A stretch of 64,000 bases of DNA. It comes from DATARH01 sp963773625. GTDB lineage: Bacteria; Pseudomonadota; Alphaproteobacteria; ATCC43930; CGMCC-115725. How positions within the stretch are numbered: the first letter of the stretch is position 1; each line of letters opens with the position of its first letter. The position numbers and the translations under genes are program-made. The notes beneath the pieces were generated by a model, which was given only the letters and a program-made list of their open reading frames with translations, was not told where the DNA came from and made no database searches. Location of the stretch: NCBI GenBank assembly GCA_963773625.1, contig CAVZCJ010000019.1, forward strand, positions 124,001 through 188,000, given 5' to 3'. Shown here one piece after another: positions 29,147 through 37,704 of this stretch.

Positions 29147-30446
29147 ATGGTGACCAGGGCTCCGTATCTGAAGTCGCGGTATAGCGGCTACCATCACCGG
29201 CACGTCCCCGGCGAAGACGCTGAACTCACCCATGTCGGTCCTGACACCCCGTGCGGCGAGTATTTGCGCCGCTTCTGGCAGCCGGTTTGCTACTCGGACG
29301 ATCTGAAGGACCTGCCGGTCAGGCTGCGGATCATGGGCGAGGATCTGGTCGCCTTCCGCGACGGCAGCGGGCGAGGCGGGCCTGCTCGAACTGCACTGCC
29401 CGCATCGCGGCACCTCGCTCGAATTCGGGCTGGTCGGCGAGAAGGGCATCCGCTGCTGCTATCACGGCTGGCTGTTCGGCTGCGACGGCACGATCCTCGA
29501 AACCCCGGGCGAGCCGGCGTCAAGCACGCTGAAGGACCGGCTCTTCCACGGGGCCTACCCGGTGCATGAGGCGCACGGCCTGGTCTTCGCCTATATGGGC
29601 CCGCCGGAGCAGATGCCCGCGTTTCCGGTTTATGACAGCCTGGTGCGGCCGGGCTATCGAATGATCCCCGGTCAGAAATACATCTACCCGTGCAACTATC
29701 TGCAAATCCTCGAAAACACGATGGACGCGATCCACACCGCGTTCCTGCACACGATCGTCAGCGGCGCGGTCTTCACCGATGAGTTCGGCGTACTCCCCGA
29801 GCTCGAATTCAGCGAAACCCCCGTCGGGATGATCTACATCGCCACCCGTCGGGTCGGCGACAATATCTGGTCGCGCTCGGTCGAGAATGTGCTGCCCAAT
29901 CTCCAGCAGGTAGCCCCGGTCTGGGAAACCGGCCAGCAGGAGATTTCGTTCAGCGGTCCGATGATGAGCCGCTGGGTCGTACCGATCGACGATACCAGCT
30001 CGATGTACATCGAGCTGCGCCATGTCAGCGAGACCGCGGGTGTGGTCACTCCCAACTGGTGGGCCGACCGCGGCGTCATGTTGCCGGGGCAGATGCCGCC
30101 GGATACGTATGATGAGGCTCAGCGGCGCCCCCAGGATTTCGAGGCGCAAGTGTCGCAGCGGCCGATCGCCGTTCACGGCATGGAGCATCTCGGCACCACC
30201 GACCGCGGCATCACCATGCTCCGCAGCCAGATCCGGCGCGGCATCAAGGCCGTCAAGGCGGGTGAGAAGCCGGTCGGCCTGTTTCCGGACGGCGGCGGCG
30301 TGATCCCCACCTACTGCAACAACACCGTGGTGCGTATCCCGCCGGCCAAGACCCCAGAAGCTGATAAGAAGCTGTTGCGTCAGACCGGGCGGCGTCTCGC
30401 CGAGGGCTATATCGCGGCGCCGCCGCTGCTCGCCGCGGCGGAATGA
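29147..30446 (+). CDS. Rieske non-heme iron ring-hydroxylating oxygenase, alpha subunit (frameshifted as sequenced)
   Basis: About 432 residues rejoined. The N-terminal part reads YLRRFWQPVCYSDDLKDLP; the frame breaks near 29375 (one extra base) and continues with the Rieske cluster motifs LELHCPHRGTSLEFG and IRCCYHGWLFGCDG. The catalytic iron site is ENTMDAIHTAFLHTIVSG, with the Asp-His-His pattern. The ATG at 29147 has AGGAGG upstream. It belongs to the single-component type (PobA/VanA or CAO-like). No ferredoxin or reductase gene is next to it. It sits directly downstream of the LLM gene. Confidence 0.86.
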
Positions 30447-30450
30447 TCGG

Positions 30451-31440
30451 TTACGGTTTCAGCAGCAGCTTGCCGATGACCTCGCCGCTTTCGAGCATGC
30501 TCTGAGCCCGGCCGGCTTCGGCAAGCGGCAGGCGGTCGTGGATCAGCGGTGCGATGCGGCCCGCAGCCAGATGGCCGATGAGGGTTTCACCGGCGGCTTT
30601 GCGGATGTCTGGCCGGTTATCGAAGCTGTGGATCGTGAAGAACCGTACCGCCGGGCTCTCGGCGCCGTGCTCGCGCATGGCCTCGACAACGCCCTCGGGC
30701 GGGCCGTCCAGCCGTCCGTAGGACACGACCAATCCTAGCGGCGCCAGCAGCGCGAAATTACGCCCGAACCCCTTGCCGCCGATCGGGTCGAGGATAAGGT
30801 CGACGCCCTGTCCGCGTGTCGCTTCGCTTACCCGGGCCGCGACGTCCTCGGTACGATAGTTGATCGCATGGTGCGCGCCGATGGATAGCACGGCGCGGCG
30901 CTTCGCCTCCGATCCGGTGACGCCGATCACCTGCAATCCGGCGATCAGCGCCAGCTGCACCGCCGCGCTGCCCACGCCGCCGGCGGCGGTATGCACCAAC
31001 ACGGTCTTGGCTTCGACCCCCCGGGCCGCGCTGTGCAGTACGTGATAGGCGACGTGATAGTTCGACAGGCAAGCCGCCGCTTCGAGGTCGCAGTGCGGCG
31101 GGAGTGCCTGCGCCGCGACGCTCGGCACCGCAATATATTCGGCATAGCAGCCCGCCCGTACCGGCAAATCGCGGGCGCTGACGAAGACCAGTTCGCCGAT
31201 CTCCCTGTCCGTGACGTCGGCGCCGCGCTCGACGATCGTGCCGCTCATCTCGATGCCGGGGATCGCCGGCAGCGGTGGCATCCAGGCGTAGGTGCCACGG
31301 CGCACCAGTACCTCCGGCATGCTGACGCCGATCGTGTCGGCCTGAACCAGAACTTCGTTCTCGCGTGGTACCGGGCGCGGCGCCTCGCCGTATTCGAGCG
31401 CTTCCGGGCCGCCGGGATGGCGCAACAGGATTGCTTTCAT
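30451..31440 (-). CDS. quinone oxidoreductase / zeta-crystallin-like MDR protein
   Basis: 329-residue medium-chain dehydrogenase without zinc ligands. It has MKAILLRHPGGPEALEYGEA, PGIEMSGTIVERGADV, the NADPH site VLVHTAAGGVGSAAVQLALI, GVTGSEAKRRAVLSIGAHHA and VDLILDPIGGKGFGRNF, and ends GEVIGKLLLKP. Likely an NADPH-dependent reducer of quinones or enones. It is convergent with the Rieske gene (4 bases apart) and divergent from the second LLM gene, consistent with membership of the oxidative gene cluster. Confidence 0.87.
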   Translation of the reverse strand: MKAILLRHPGGPEALEYGEAPRPVPRENEVLVQADTIGVSMPEVLVRRGTYAWMPPLPAIPGIEMSGTIVERGADVTDREIGELVFVSARDLPVRAGCYAEYIAVPSVAAQALPPHCDLEAAACLSNYHVAYHVLHSAARGVEAKTVLVHTAAGGVGSAAVQLALIAGLQVIGVTGSEAKRRAVLSIGAHHAINYRTEDVAARVSEATRGQGVDLILDPIGGKGFGRNFALLAPLGLVVSYGRLDGPPEGVVEAMREHGAESPAVRFFTIHSFDNRPDIRKAAGETLIGHLAAGRIAPLIHDRLPLAEAGRAQSMLESGEVIGKLLLKP

Positions 31441-31530
31441 CGGTGACGTTCTCCGGTTGTCTTGGTTGCAGCCGCTGGTTAAGGATCATAGTCATAAGGG
31501 TGCCGGCGCTGCCATCTGGAGGGTCTGGGA

Positions 31531-32544
31531 ATGAAGTTTGGGTTGTTTGGGGGCGCGCGCACCGATGCCGGCGAGCAGGCGAGCGACAGCCGCATTTACA
31601 CGGATTACATCGATTACATCTGCGAAGCCGAACAGCTTGGCTTCCACAGCGTCTTCCTGGTCGAGCACCATTTCACCGGGTTTGGTCAGGTTTCGGCGAC
31701 GATCAATTTCCTCACCTACCTGGCGGCCAAGACGTCGACTTTGCGGCTTGGCACTGCGGTCCTGGTGCTGCCGTGGCACAACCCGGCGCTCTTGGCCGAG
31801 CAGGCCGCGACGCTGGATCTGCTCTCCAACGGCCGGTTCGATTTCGGCATCGGCAAGGGGTACCGCTGGGGCGAATTCCACGGCTTCTGTATTCCGATGC
31901 AGGAGGCCGAGGAGCGCTATCAGGAAACGGTTGAGTTCCTGCGCAAGGCCTGGACCAGCGAGGGGCGTTTCTCACACCACGGCAAGTATTGGCATTACGA
32001 GGACGTCGTCATCGAGCCGGCGCCGGTGCAGAAGCCGCACCCGCCGTTCTGGGTTGGCGCGGCCAGTCCCAACTCGATCCGCTTTGCCGCACAGCAGGGC
32101 TACAATTTGCTGCTCGGGCAGGGCGGTGGCCCGGAGACCGTGGCCGAAGGCGTTTCGATCTATCGCCGCGAGGTCGAGGCGCAGGGCCGGGTCTACGATT
32201 CGTCGATGGTCGGTCTCACCCGCGCGCTGCATATCGCGATGAACGACAGCGAGCGCGAGGCGGCACGCGAGTTGCGGGCGAAGTTCATGGCCCAAGTCGA
32301 GCAATTATCGCTGTCGCCGACCGGTGACACACCGACCTTGGGCAGGCCGCGCAAGCGGCTGTCGCAGGCTGAGAGGCATGAGCTGACCGAGCGCGACGCG
32401 CTGATCGGCCGCCCGGATGAGATCATTCGCCGCATCAAGCGGCTCCAGGAAGGCGGCGTCGAATACATCATGGTCATCGACTTCGCCGGCTCGCGCGAGC
32501 ACCTGCGGATGTTTGCCCGCGAGGTGATGCCGGCTTTCGAGTAG
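31531..32544 (+). CDS. LLM-class flavin-dependent oxidoreductase
   Basis: 337-residue luciferase-like flavoprotein. Blocks are MKFGLFGGARTDAGEQASDS, AEQLGFHSVFLVEHHFTGFG, TLRLGTAVLVLPWHNPALLA, DLLSNGRFDFGIGKGYRWGE, KPHPPFWVGAASPNSIRFAA and a C-terminal GRPDEIIRRIKRLQEGGVEY. The ATG at 31531 has GGAGGG eight bases upstream. It is intact, unlike the first LLM gene at 28 kb, and clearly a paralogue rather than a duplicate. Substrate unknown. Confidence 0.88.
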   Translation: MKFGLFGGARTDAGEQASDSRIYTDYIDYICEAEQLGFHSVFLVEHHFTGFGQVSATINFLTYLAAKTSTLRLGTAVLVLPWHNPALLAEQAATLDLLSNGRFDFGIGKGYRWGEFHGFCIPMQEAEERYQETVEFLRKAWTSEGRFSHHGKYWHYEDVVIEPAPVQKPHPPFWVGAASPNSIRFAAQQGYNLLLGQGGGPETVAEGVSIYRREVEAQGRVYDSSMVGLTRALHIAMNDSEREAARELRAKFMAQVEQLSLSPTGDTPTLGRPRKRLSQAERHELTERDALIGRPDEIIRRIKRLQEGGVEYIMVIDFAGSREHLRMFAREVMPAFE

Positions 32545-32555
32545 TAGGACGGGCG

Positions 32556-32957
32556 CTATTCTTGGGTTGCCGCGGCGCCGAGTAGCGTCCCAGTCGCATA
32601 ACCCGCCCAGACCGCGAGCAGGCAGGCAACGACCGAAAGCAGGATGTTGCCGCCGGCCTCGAGCCAGTGACCCGAGCGCATCAGCTCGAGGGTCTGCAGG
32701 CTGAACGCCGAGAAGGTCGTGTAGCCGCCGCAAATCCCGACCAGGATGAAGGCGCGGATGTCGAACGAGATCGGCACCCGCCCGACCGGCGTGGTCAAGA
32801 ACGCCGCGAAACCGATGATGAACGAGCCAATGATGTTGATCGCGATCGTGCCCCACGGGAAGCGCGGCCCGGTGAGCGCGGCGACGGCATTGGTCATCCA
32901 ATACCGCGCGACGCTGCCGAGCGCGCCGCCGAGGGCAACCCACAGATAGGTGAGCAC
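32556..32957 (-). CDS. crcB: fluoride exporter CrcB/Fluc
   Basis: 133 residues, four membrane segments, acting as a dual-topology dimeric fluoride channel. Diagnostic are LGGALGSVARYWMTN, FPWGTIAINIIGSFIIGF (Asn pore residue), and the break helix GICGGYTTFSAFSLQTLELM with the Thr/Phe of the fluoride track. The start is a GTG at 32957. It follows ilvD by 28 bases on the same strand and is probably co-transcribed. I found no fluoride riboswitch upstream. Confidence 0.92.
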   Translation of the reverse strand: MLTYLWVALGGALGSVARYWMTNAVAALTGPRFPWGTIAINIIGSFIIGFAAFLTTPVGRVPISFDIRAFILVGICGGYTTFSAFSLQTLELMRSGHWLEAGGNILLSVVACLLAVWAGYATGTLLGAAATQE

Positions 32958-32985
32958 GCGACGGCGCTACGCCGCCGGACGCGTC

Positions 32986-34722
32986 TCAGATATCTGCATA
33001 GACATGCGTCTCGGCTTTGCCGCCGGGATGGGTAACCGCGCCCTTTTCGGCGTCGCCGACGGTCTGCGCGTATTTCCACAGCGTGCCCGATTGATAGTCG
33101 GTGCGGCGTGAGGTCCAGGCGGCGCGGCGAGCTGCCAGCTCGGCGTCGCTGAGCGCGACATCGATCGTGCCCTTGACCGCGTCGATCGTGATCATGTCGC
33201 CGTCCTTCAGCAGGCCGATCGGCCCGCCGACCGCCGCCTCCGGCCCGACATGGCCGATGCAGAAGCCGTGCGAGGCGCCGGAAAAGCGCCCGTCGGTGAT
33301 CAGCGCCACTTTCTCGCCCATCCCCTGGCCGACCAGCGCGCCGGTCGTCGACAGCATCTCGCGCATGCCGGGACCGCCTTTCGGCCCCTCGTACCGGATG
33401 ATGATCACGTCGCCTTCCTTGTAGGTGCGGTTGGAGACGGCGGCGAACGCGTCCTCCTCGCAATCGAAGCAGAGCGCCGGCCCGGTGAACTGGAGGCGCT
33501 CCATGCCGGCGACCTTCACGATCGCCCCTTGCGGCGCGAGGTTGCCCCTGAGCACCACGACCCCCCCGGTCGGCGAGAACGGGTTCGAGGTCGGGCGGAT
33601 CACGTTCTGTCCGGTCGGGAATTTCACGTCCTTGAGGTTCTCGGCGATGGTCTTGCCGGTTACCGTAATGCAGTCGCCATGCAGGTAGCCGCCATCGAGC
33701 AGCGCCTTCATCAACACCGGCACGCCGCCGATGTCGTACAGATCCTTCATCACGTATTCGCCGCCCGGCTTCAAATTGCCGATATACGGGGTCTTGGCGA
33801 AGATCCGGCCGACTTCGTGCAGATCGAAATCGATCCCGCATTCATTGGCGATTGCGGGCAAATGCAAGCCGGAATTGGTCGAGCCGCCGGCCGCGGCGAC
33901 AACGGTCGCGGCATTCTCCAGCGATCTGCGGGTGACGATGTCGCGCGGCCTCAAATTCATGCGGATCAGCTCCATCACCTGCTGCCCGGAGGCTTCGGCG
34001 TAGGCATCCCGGGAATCGTAGGGTGCCGGCGCGCCGGCCGAGCCGGGCAAAGCGAGGCCGATCGCCTCGGAGACGCAGGCCATCGTGTTGGCGGTGAAGA
34101 GCCCGCCGCACGATCCCGACGACGGGCAGGCAACGCATTCCAGCTCGTGCAGGTCCTCGTCGCTCGCATCATGGATGCTATGCTTGCCGACCCACTCGTA
34201 GACGTCGCCGATTGTCACGTCATGGCCGCGGAAGCGGCCCGGCATGATCGACCCGCCATACATGAAGACACTCGGCACGTTGAGCCGCACCATCGCCATC
34301 ATCATGCCGGGCAGCGATTTGTCGCAGCCGGCGAGGCCAACGAGCGCGTCGTAGCAGTGGCCGCGCATCGTCAGCTCGACCGAGTTGGCGATCACCTCGC
34401 GGCTGATCAGCGATGACTTCATTCCTTGGTGGCCCATCGCGATGCCGTCGGTGACGGTAATCGTAGTGAATTCGCGCGGGGTGCCATGCGCCGCGGCAAC
34501 GCCCTTTTTCGCGGCCTGAGCCTGGCGGGCGAGGGCAATATTGCACGGCGCGGCCTCATTCCAGGTCGTCGCGACGCCGACCAGCGGCTGGTTGATTTGC
34601 TCTTCGGTGAGCCCCATCGAATAGAGGAACGCGCGATGCGGCGCGCGCTCCGGCCCGACCGTCACGTGCCGGCTCGGCATATGCGATTTGTCAACCACGG
34701 GTCTGCGGATATCGTCGGGCAT
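32986..34722 (-). CDS. ilvD: dihydroxy-acid dehydratase IlvD
   Basis: 578-residue iron-sulfur enzyme of valine and isoleucine synthesis. It shows GCDKSLPGMMMAMVRLNVPS and VACPSSGSCGGLFTANTMAC (cluster cysteines), AAGGSTNSGLHLPAIANECG, VLRGNLAPQGAIVKVAG, GPGMREMLSTTGALVGQGMG and ITDGRFSGASHGFCIGHVGP. I chose the ATG at 34722 (MPDDIRRPVVDKSH), with AGGAG eight bases upstream; the frame is open further back but non-coding. Full length and intact. Confidence 0.95.
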   Translation of the reverse strand: MPDDIRRPVVDKSHMPSRHVTVGPERAPHRAFLYSMGLTEEQINQPLVGVATTWNEAAPCNIALARQAQAAKKGVAAAHGTPREFTTITVTDGIAMGHQGMKSSLISREVIANSVELTMRGHCYDALVGLAGCDKSLPGMMMAMVRLNVPSVFMYGGSIMPGRFRGHDVTIGDVYEWVGKHSIHDASDEDLHELECVACPSSGSCGGLFTANTMACVSEAIGLALPGSAGAPAPYDSRDAYAEASGQQVMELIRMNLRPRDIVTRRSLENAATVVAAAGGSTNSGLHLPAIANECGIDFDLHEVGRIFAKTPYIGNLKPGGEYVMKDLYDIGGVPVLMKALLDGGYLHGDCITVTGKTIAENLKDVKFPTGQNVIRPTSNPFSPTGGVVVLRGNLAPQGAIVKVAGMERLQFTGPALCFDCEEDAFAAVSNRTYKEGDVIIIRYEGPKGGPGMREMLSTTGALVGQGMGEKVALITDGRFSGASHGFCIGHVGPEAAVGGPIGLLKDGDMITIDAVKGTIDVALSDAELAARRAAWTSRRTDYQSGTLWKYAQTVGDAEKGAVTHPGGKAETHVYADI

Positions 34723-34842
34723 AGTCGATCTCCTAGAAGCGTTTGCCGGCAACCTAACGGCGGCATCGGGCGCGATCAATGCCGGGCTCACGAATATTGA
34801 TTGGCGGACTCCGGTCATTGCAGCATCGAAGCGGAGGTGCGG

Positions 34843-35400
34843 ATGAGTACGCATGAGGTTTCACCGGCCAGTTACGATCGTGTCATGCGCGCCATCCATT
34901 GGACGACGTTGGCGCTGGTCGCGGGGGCGTTCACCGCCGTGTGGATCGCCGACCCGGACATCGTTGGGTCTTACGTCAACCCGGTAGTCCAGATTCACCG
35001 CTCGCTTGGCCTGACCGTGGCGGTGCTGACCGTCTTTCGTCTCGCCTGGCGATGGCGGGTGGGCATCCCCGATCTGCCCGCCGATCTGCCGACGATACAA
35101 AAGGTCGCGGCGCGCGCGGCCGAAGGCCTGATTTACGCCCTCCTGCTGGCGCAGCCGCTCGTCGGCTTGCTGTACACGAACGCCGATGGCCTTCGCGCCA
35201 AGCCGTTCTTCCTGTTCGAGATCCCCGCGCTAATTGCCCGAAATAAGCCGCTGGAAATTCAGCTCGGCGACATTCACAGTTTCCTCGCCTATGCGCTGCT
35301 GACCCTGATCGGTCTTCACGCCGCGGCGGCGCTGTTTCATCATTTCATCCGCCGCGACGATGTACTGAACGCGATGCTGCCGCCGCGCCTGCGTCGGTGA
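34843..35400 (+). CDS. cytochrome b561 family protein
   Basis: 185-residue, four-helix di-heme membrane protein of the bacterial CybB type. Helices contain the His ligands RAIHWTTLALVAGAF, PVVQIHRSLGLTVAVLTVFR and GDIHSFLAYALLTLIGLHAA. The first and last helices and an FHHFIRRDDVLNAML end match the family. Members take electrons from the quinone pool, some acting as superoxide:quinone oxidoreductase. The ATG at 34843 has GGAGG eight bases upstream. Divergent from ilvD. Confidence 0.88.
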   Translation: MSTHEVSPASYDRVMRAIHWTTLALVAGAFTAVWIADPDIVGSYVNPVVQIHRSLGLTVAVLTVFRLAWRWRVGIPDLPADLPTIQKVAARAAEGLIYALLLAQPLVGLLYTNADGLRAKPFFLFEIPALIARNKPLEIQLGDIHSFLAYALLTLIGLHAAAALFHHFIRRDDVLNAMLPPRLRR

Positions 35401-35465
35401 CATCGCGTTTGCCTATCGCCGCGCGACGCGGCACATTCGCGGAAGCGCGGTGCGGGAGGATGCCG

Positions 35466-36337
35466 ATGGCGTCGGTGATCGAAGAGCAGGCGGTGCGCGT
35501 GCGGCCGACCGGAGCGGCGCTCGGCGCCGATATCGAGGGTGTCGATCTTGCCGGCCCGCTGCCGCCGGAAACCATCGCGGCGATCAAGCAGGCTTGGGGC
35601 GACCATCTCGTGCTGCGGTTCCGCGGCCAACGCCTATCCGACGACGATTTGATGCGATTTCAGCCGCCAGTTCGGCGAACTCGATTGGGCGCCAGTAGCG
35701 GCGACCAACGATGCTCCCGAGGGCCGGGAGTACATCATGGTCGTCTCGAACGTGGTCGAGAACGGCCAGGCGATCGGGCAGCTCGGCGCCTACGAGGCAC
35801 TCGTGGCACACCGACATGTCCTACATCGCCGAGCCGCCGATGGCGTCGGCGCTCTATTCGCTTGAGGCCCCGGAATCGGGCGGCGACACCGGGTTCTGCA
35901 ACATGTACCTGGCGCTCGAGACCCTGCCGGTCGAACTGCGCGCGGCGGTCGAGGGCAAGGTCTGCGTCCACGACGCCAGCCGCAACAGCGCCGGCGAGTT
36001 GCGGCGCGGCTATGTCGACGCGCCCGATGCGTCGCAGACCGTCGGCGCGAGACACCTTATCGTCCGAACTCACCCGGCGACCGGACGCAAGGCGCTGTTC
36101 CTCGGCCGCCGCCGCAATGCCTATGTTCCCGGCCTGTCGCTCGCCGATAGCGAGGCCCTACTCGACGCGCTGTGGGAGCACGCGACCAAGGACGAGCTCA
36201 CCTGGTATCAGCAGTGGCGCGCTGGCGATCTGATCCTGTGGGACAATCGCTGCGTCATGCATCGGCGCGACGCCTTCGATCCTGCGGCGCGGCGTGTCAT
36301 GCACCGCACCCAGATCAAGGGCGACAGGCCGTACTGA
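35466..36337 (+). CDS. TauD/TfdA-family 2-oxoglutarate dioxygenase (two frameshifts as sequenced)
   Basis: About 289 residues rejoined. It starts MASVIEEQAVRVRPTG with LGADIEGVDLAGPLPPETIA and HLVLRFRGQRLSDDDLMRF, then breaks near 35660 (surplus C). The middle reads FGELDWAPVAATNDAPEGRE and MVVSNVVENGQAIGQLGAYE. It breaks again near 35804 and continues WHTDMSYIAEPPMASALY (first iron ligands, His and Asp) to GDLILWDNRCVMHRRDAFDP and RRVMHRTQIKGDRPY, with the C-terminal His and Arg for 2-oxoglutarate. The ATG at 35466 has GGAGG six bases upstream; 35460 is an alternative. Likely hydroxylates a sulfonate, ether or similar small organic; substrate unknown. Confidence 0.84.
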
Positions 36338-36347
36338 GGGCGGTCGG

Positions 36348-36704
36348 ATGATGAGTCGGCGAATGCGATTTTGTGGATGGCTCTTGGTTGCGCTGTGCCT
36401 GGCGGCGTGCACAACCCGGCCGGCCGACTCGTCGAAGATAACCCTGCGCAACACCGAGTGGAATCACGTCAACGTTCAGGTTGTCGTCACGCGCAGCGCC
36501 AATTGCGATGATCGCGGACCGGAATTCGTGAGCTCCGAGGAATTCGTTCTGCAGAAGGACGAGAGCAAGACGTTCATCGCCCTCAACGGCACCAGCCTCT
36601 GTTGGCGGCACGACCGCTTTCCGAACAAGCCGAAGCCGGGTGAGTGGTCAGGCTGGAGCCACGCGATACCGTTCCCCGGCGAAGACACCACGGCCGAACT
36701 TTAG
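36348..36704 (+). CDS. small predicted lipoprotein, unknown function
   Basis: 118 residues. The signal peptide MRFCGWLLVALCLAACTTRP has a clear lipobox (LAAC). The mature part reads ITLRNTEWNHVNVQVVVTRS, then ANCDDRGPEF and LNGTSLCWRHDRFPNKPKPG, with two Cys that could pair. Two adjacent ATGs (36348, 36351) are possible starts. It lies 10 bases after the TauD gene, and its stop overlaps the convergent EamA gene by four bases. No family recognised. Confidence 0.68.
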   Translation: MMSRRMRFCGWLLVALCLAACTTRPADSSKITLRNTEWNHVNVQVVVTRSANCDDRGPEFVSSEEFVLQKDESKTFIALNGTSLCWRHDRFPNKPKPGEWSGWSHAIPFPGEDTTAEL

Positions 36705-37591
36705 CCGCGCTTAGCTAAAGCGGGGCGCAGCCTCAACTGTTCAGTCAGCATCGTCGCCAGTGCGGCGCCAATCAGCGCCATCGCTACAAGATCGTGGGCG
36801 CCGAGGCGCTCGCCGGTCATCCATGCGCTCGAGGCGACCCCAACACAAGGAACCGCGAGCGAGCCGATCCCGCTGACGCTGGCGGGCAGGATCCGCACCA
36901 GCCGAAACCAGGCGAAATAGGCGGCGCCGTTCGAGATCACGCCGAGGAACACCAACGCCAGCCAGTGCACTGGCATGATCGACGCGAGATCGGGTGGAAA
37001 GCTGACGATCAGCCAGATGAGGATCAGCGGGACGAGGCCTATCACCAGCTGCCAGAACGCCACGGCCGATGAATTGGCACGCCAGCGGCGGCGCTTGAGC
37101 CAGACCGTGCCGAGCCCGAAAGCCATCGCTGCCACGAGGGCGAGTGCCGCGCCGAGCGGCGCGTTCCGCAGGTTCGACAGATTTTGCGACACCATGCTGA
37201 TGACGGCAGCCGCGCCCAGCGCCAACGCGATGAGCCGCGGCGCGGTGAACTGCTCGCCGAGCAGCGGCCGGGCAAATAAACTCGCCCAGATCGGCATCGT
37301 GTAGATCAGCATCGAGGTGCGGCCAGGGCTCATCAGATACATGCCCAATGTCATGCACAGCGGCATGATCGTCATGTAGAGCAGCGCCGTGATGACCAGA
37401 TCGGGCCAAGCCTCGCGTTCGACGCGAAAGGAAATGCCTGACAGCGTGCCTTGTCCCGCTAGCGTCGCTGCCCCAAGCGCCTGAACCAGGACCCGCAGGG
37501 TCAAGACATCGAAGCCGCCGAGCGCGATGCCCGTTATCGGATAGGCCACGCCCCAACTGAACCAGGTTATCGGCAACAACAGAAACGCCAT
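36701..37591 (-). CDS. EamA/DMT-family transporter
   Basis: 296 residues with about ten hydrophobic segments and the internal duplication typical of the drug/metabolite transporter superfamily. Each half ends in an EamA-like block: MSPGRTSMLIYTMPIWASLF with LLGEQFTAPRLIALALGAAA, and SVSGIGSLAVPCVGVASSAW with MTGERLGAHDLVAMALIGAA. Likely an inner-membrane metabolite exporter; substrate not inferable. It is divergent from the TPP enzyme gene. Confidence 0.86.
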   Translation of the reverse strand: MAFLLLPITWFSWGVAYPITGIALGGFDVLTLRVLVQALGAATLAGQGTLSGISFRVEREAWPDLVITALLYMTIMPLCMTLGMYLMSPGRTSMLIYTMPIWASLFARPLLGEQFTAPRLIALALGAAAVISMVSQNLSNLRNAPLGAALALVAAMAFGLGTVWLKRRRWRANSSAVAFWQLVIGLVPLILIWLIVSFPPDLASIMPVHWLALVFLGVISNGAAYFAWFRLVRILPASVSGIGSLAVPCVGVASSAWMTGERLGAHDLVAMALIGAALATMLTEQLRLRPALAKRG

Positions 37592-37704
37592 TTCCTCCCC
37601 TTCGATCGCGGCTCGCTGGCGCGACGTGCCGGTATACGTCGCCCGGTTTCTTGTCCTAAGCTAGCCGCTCGTGTTGCAGATCAGCCAAGCGCCGGGAGAA
37701 TCCG

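Noticed and set aside
32950..32990. Fluoride riboswitch upstream of crcB
   Set aside because: Only 28 bases separate crcB from ilvD; no room and no recognisable motif.
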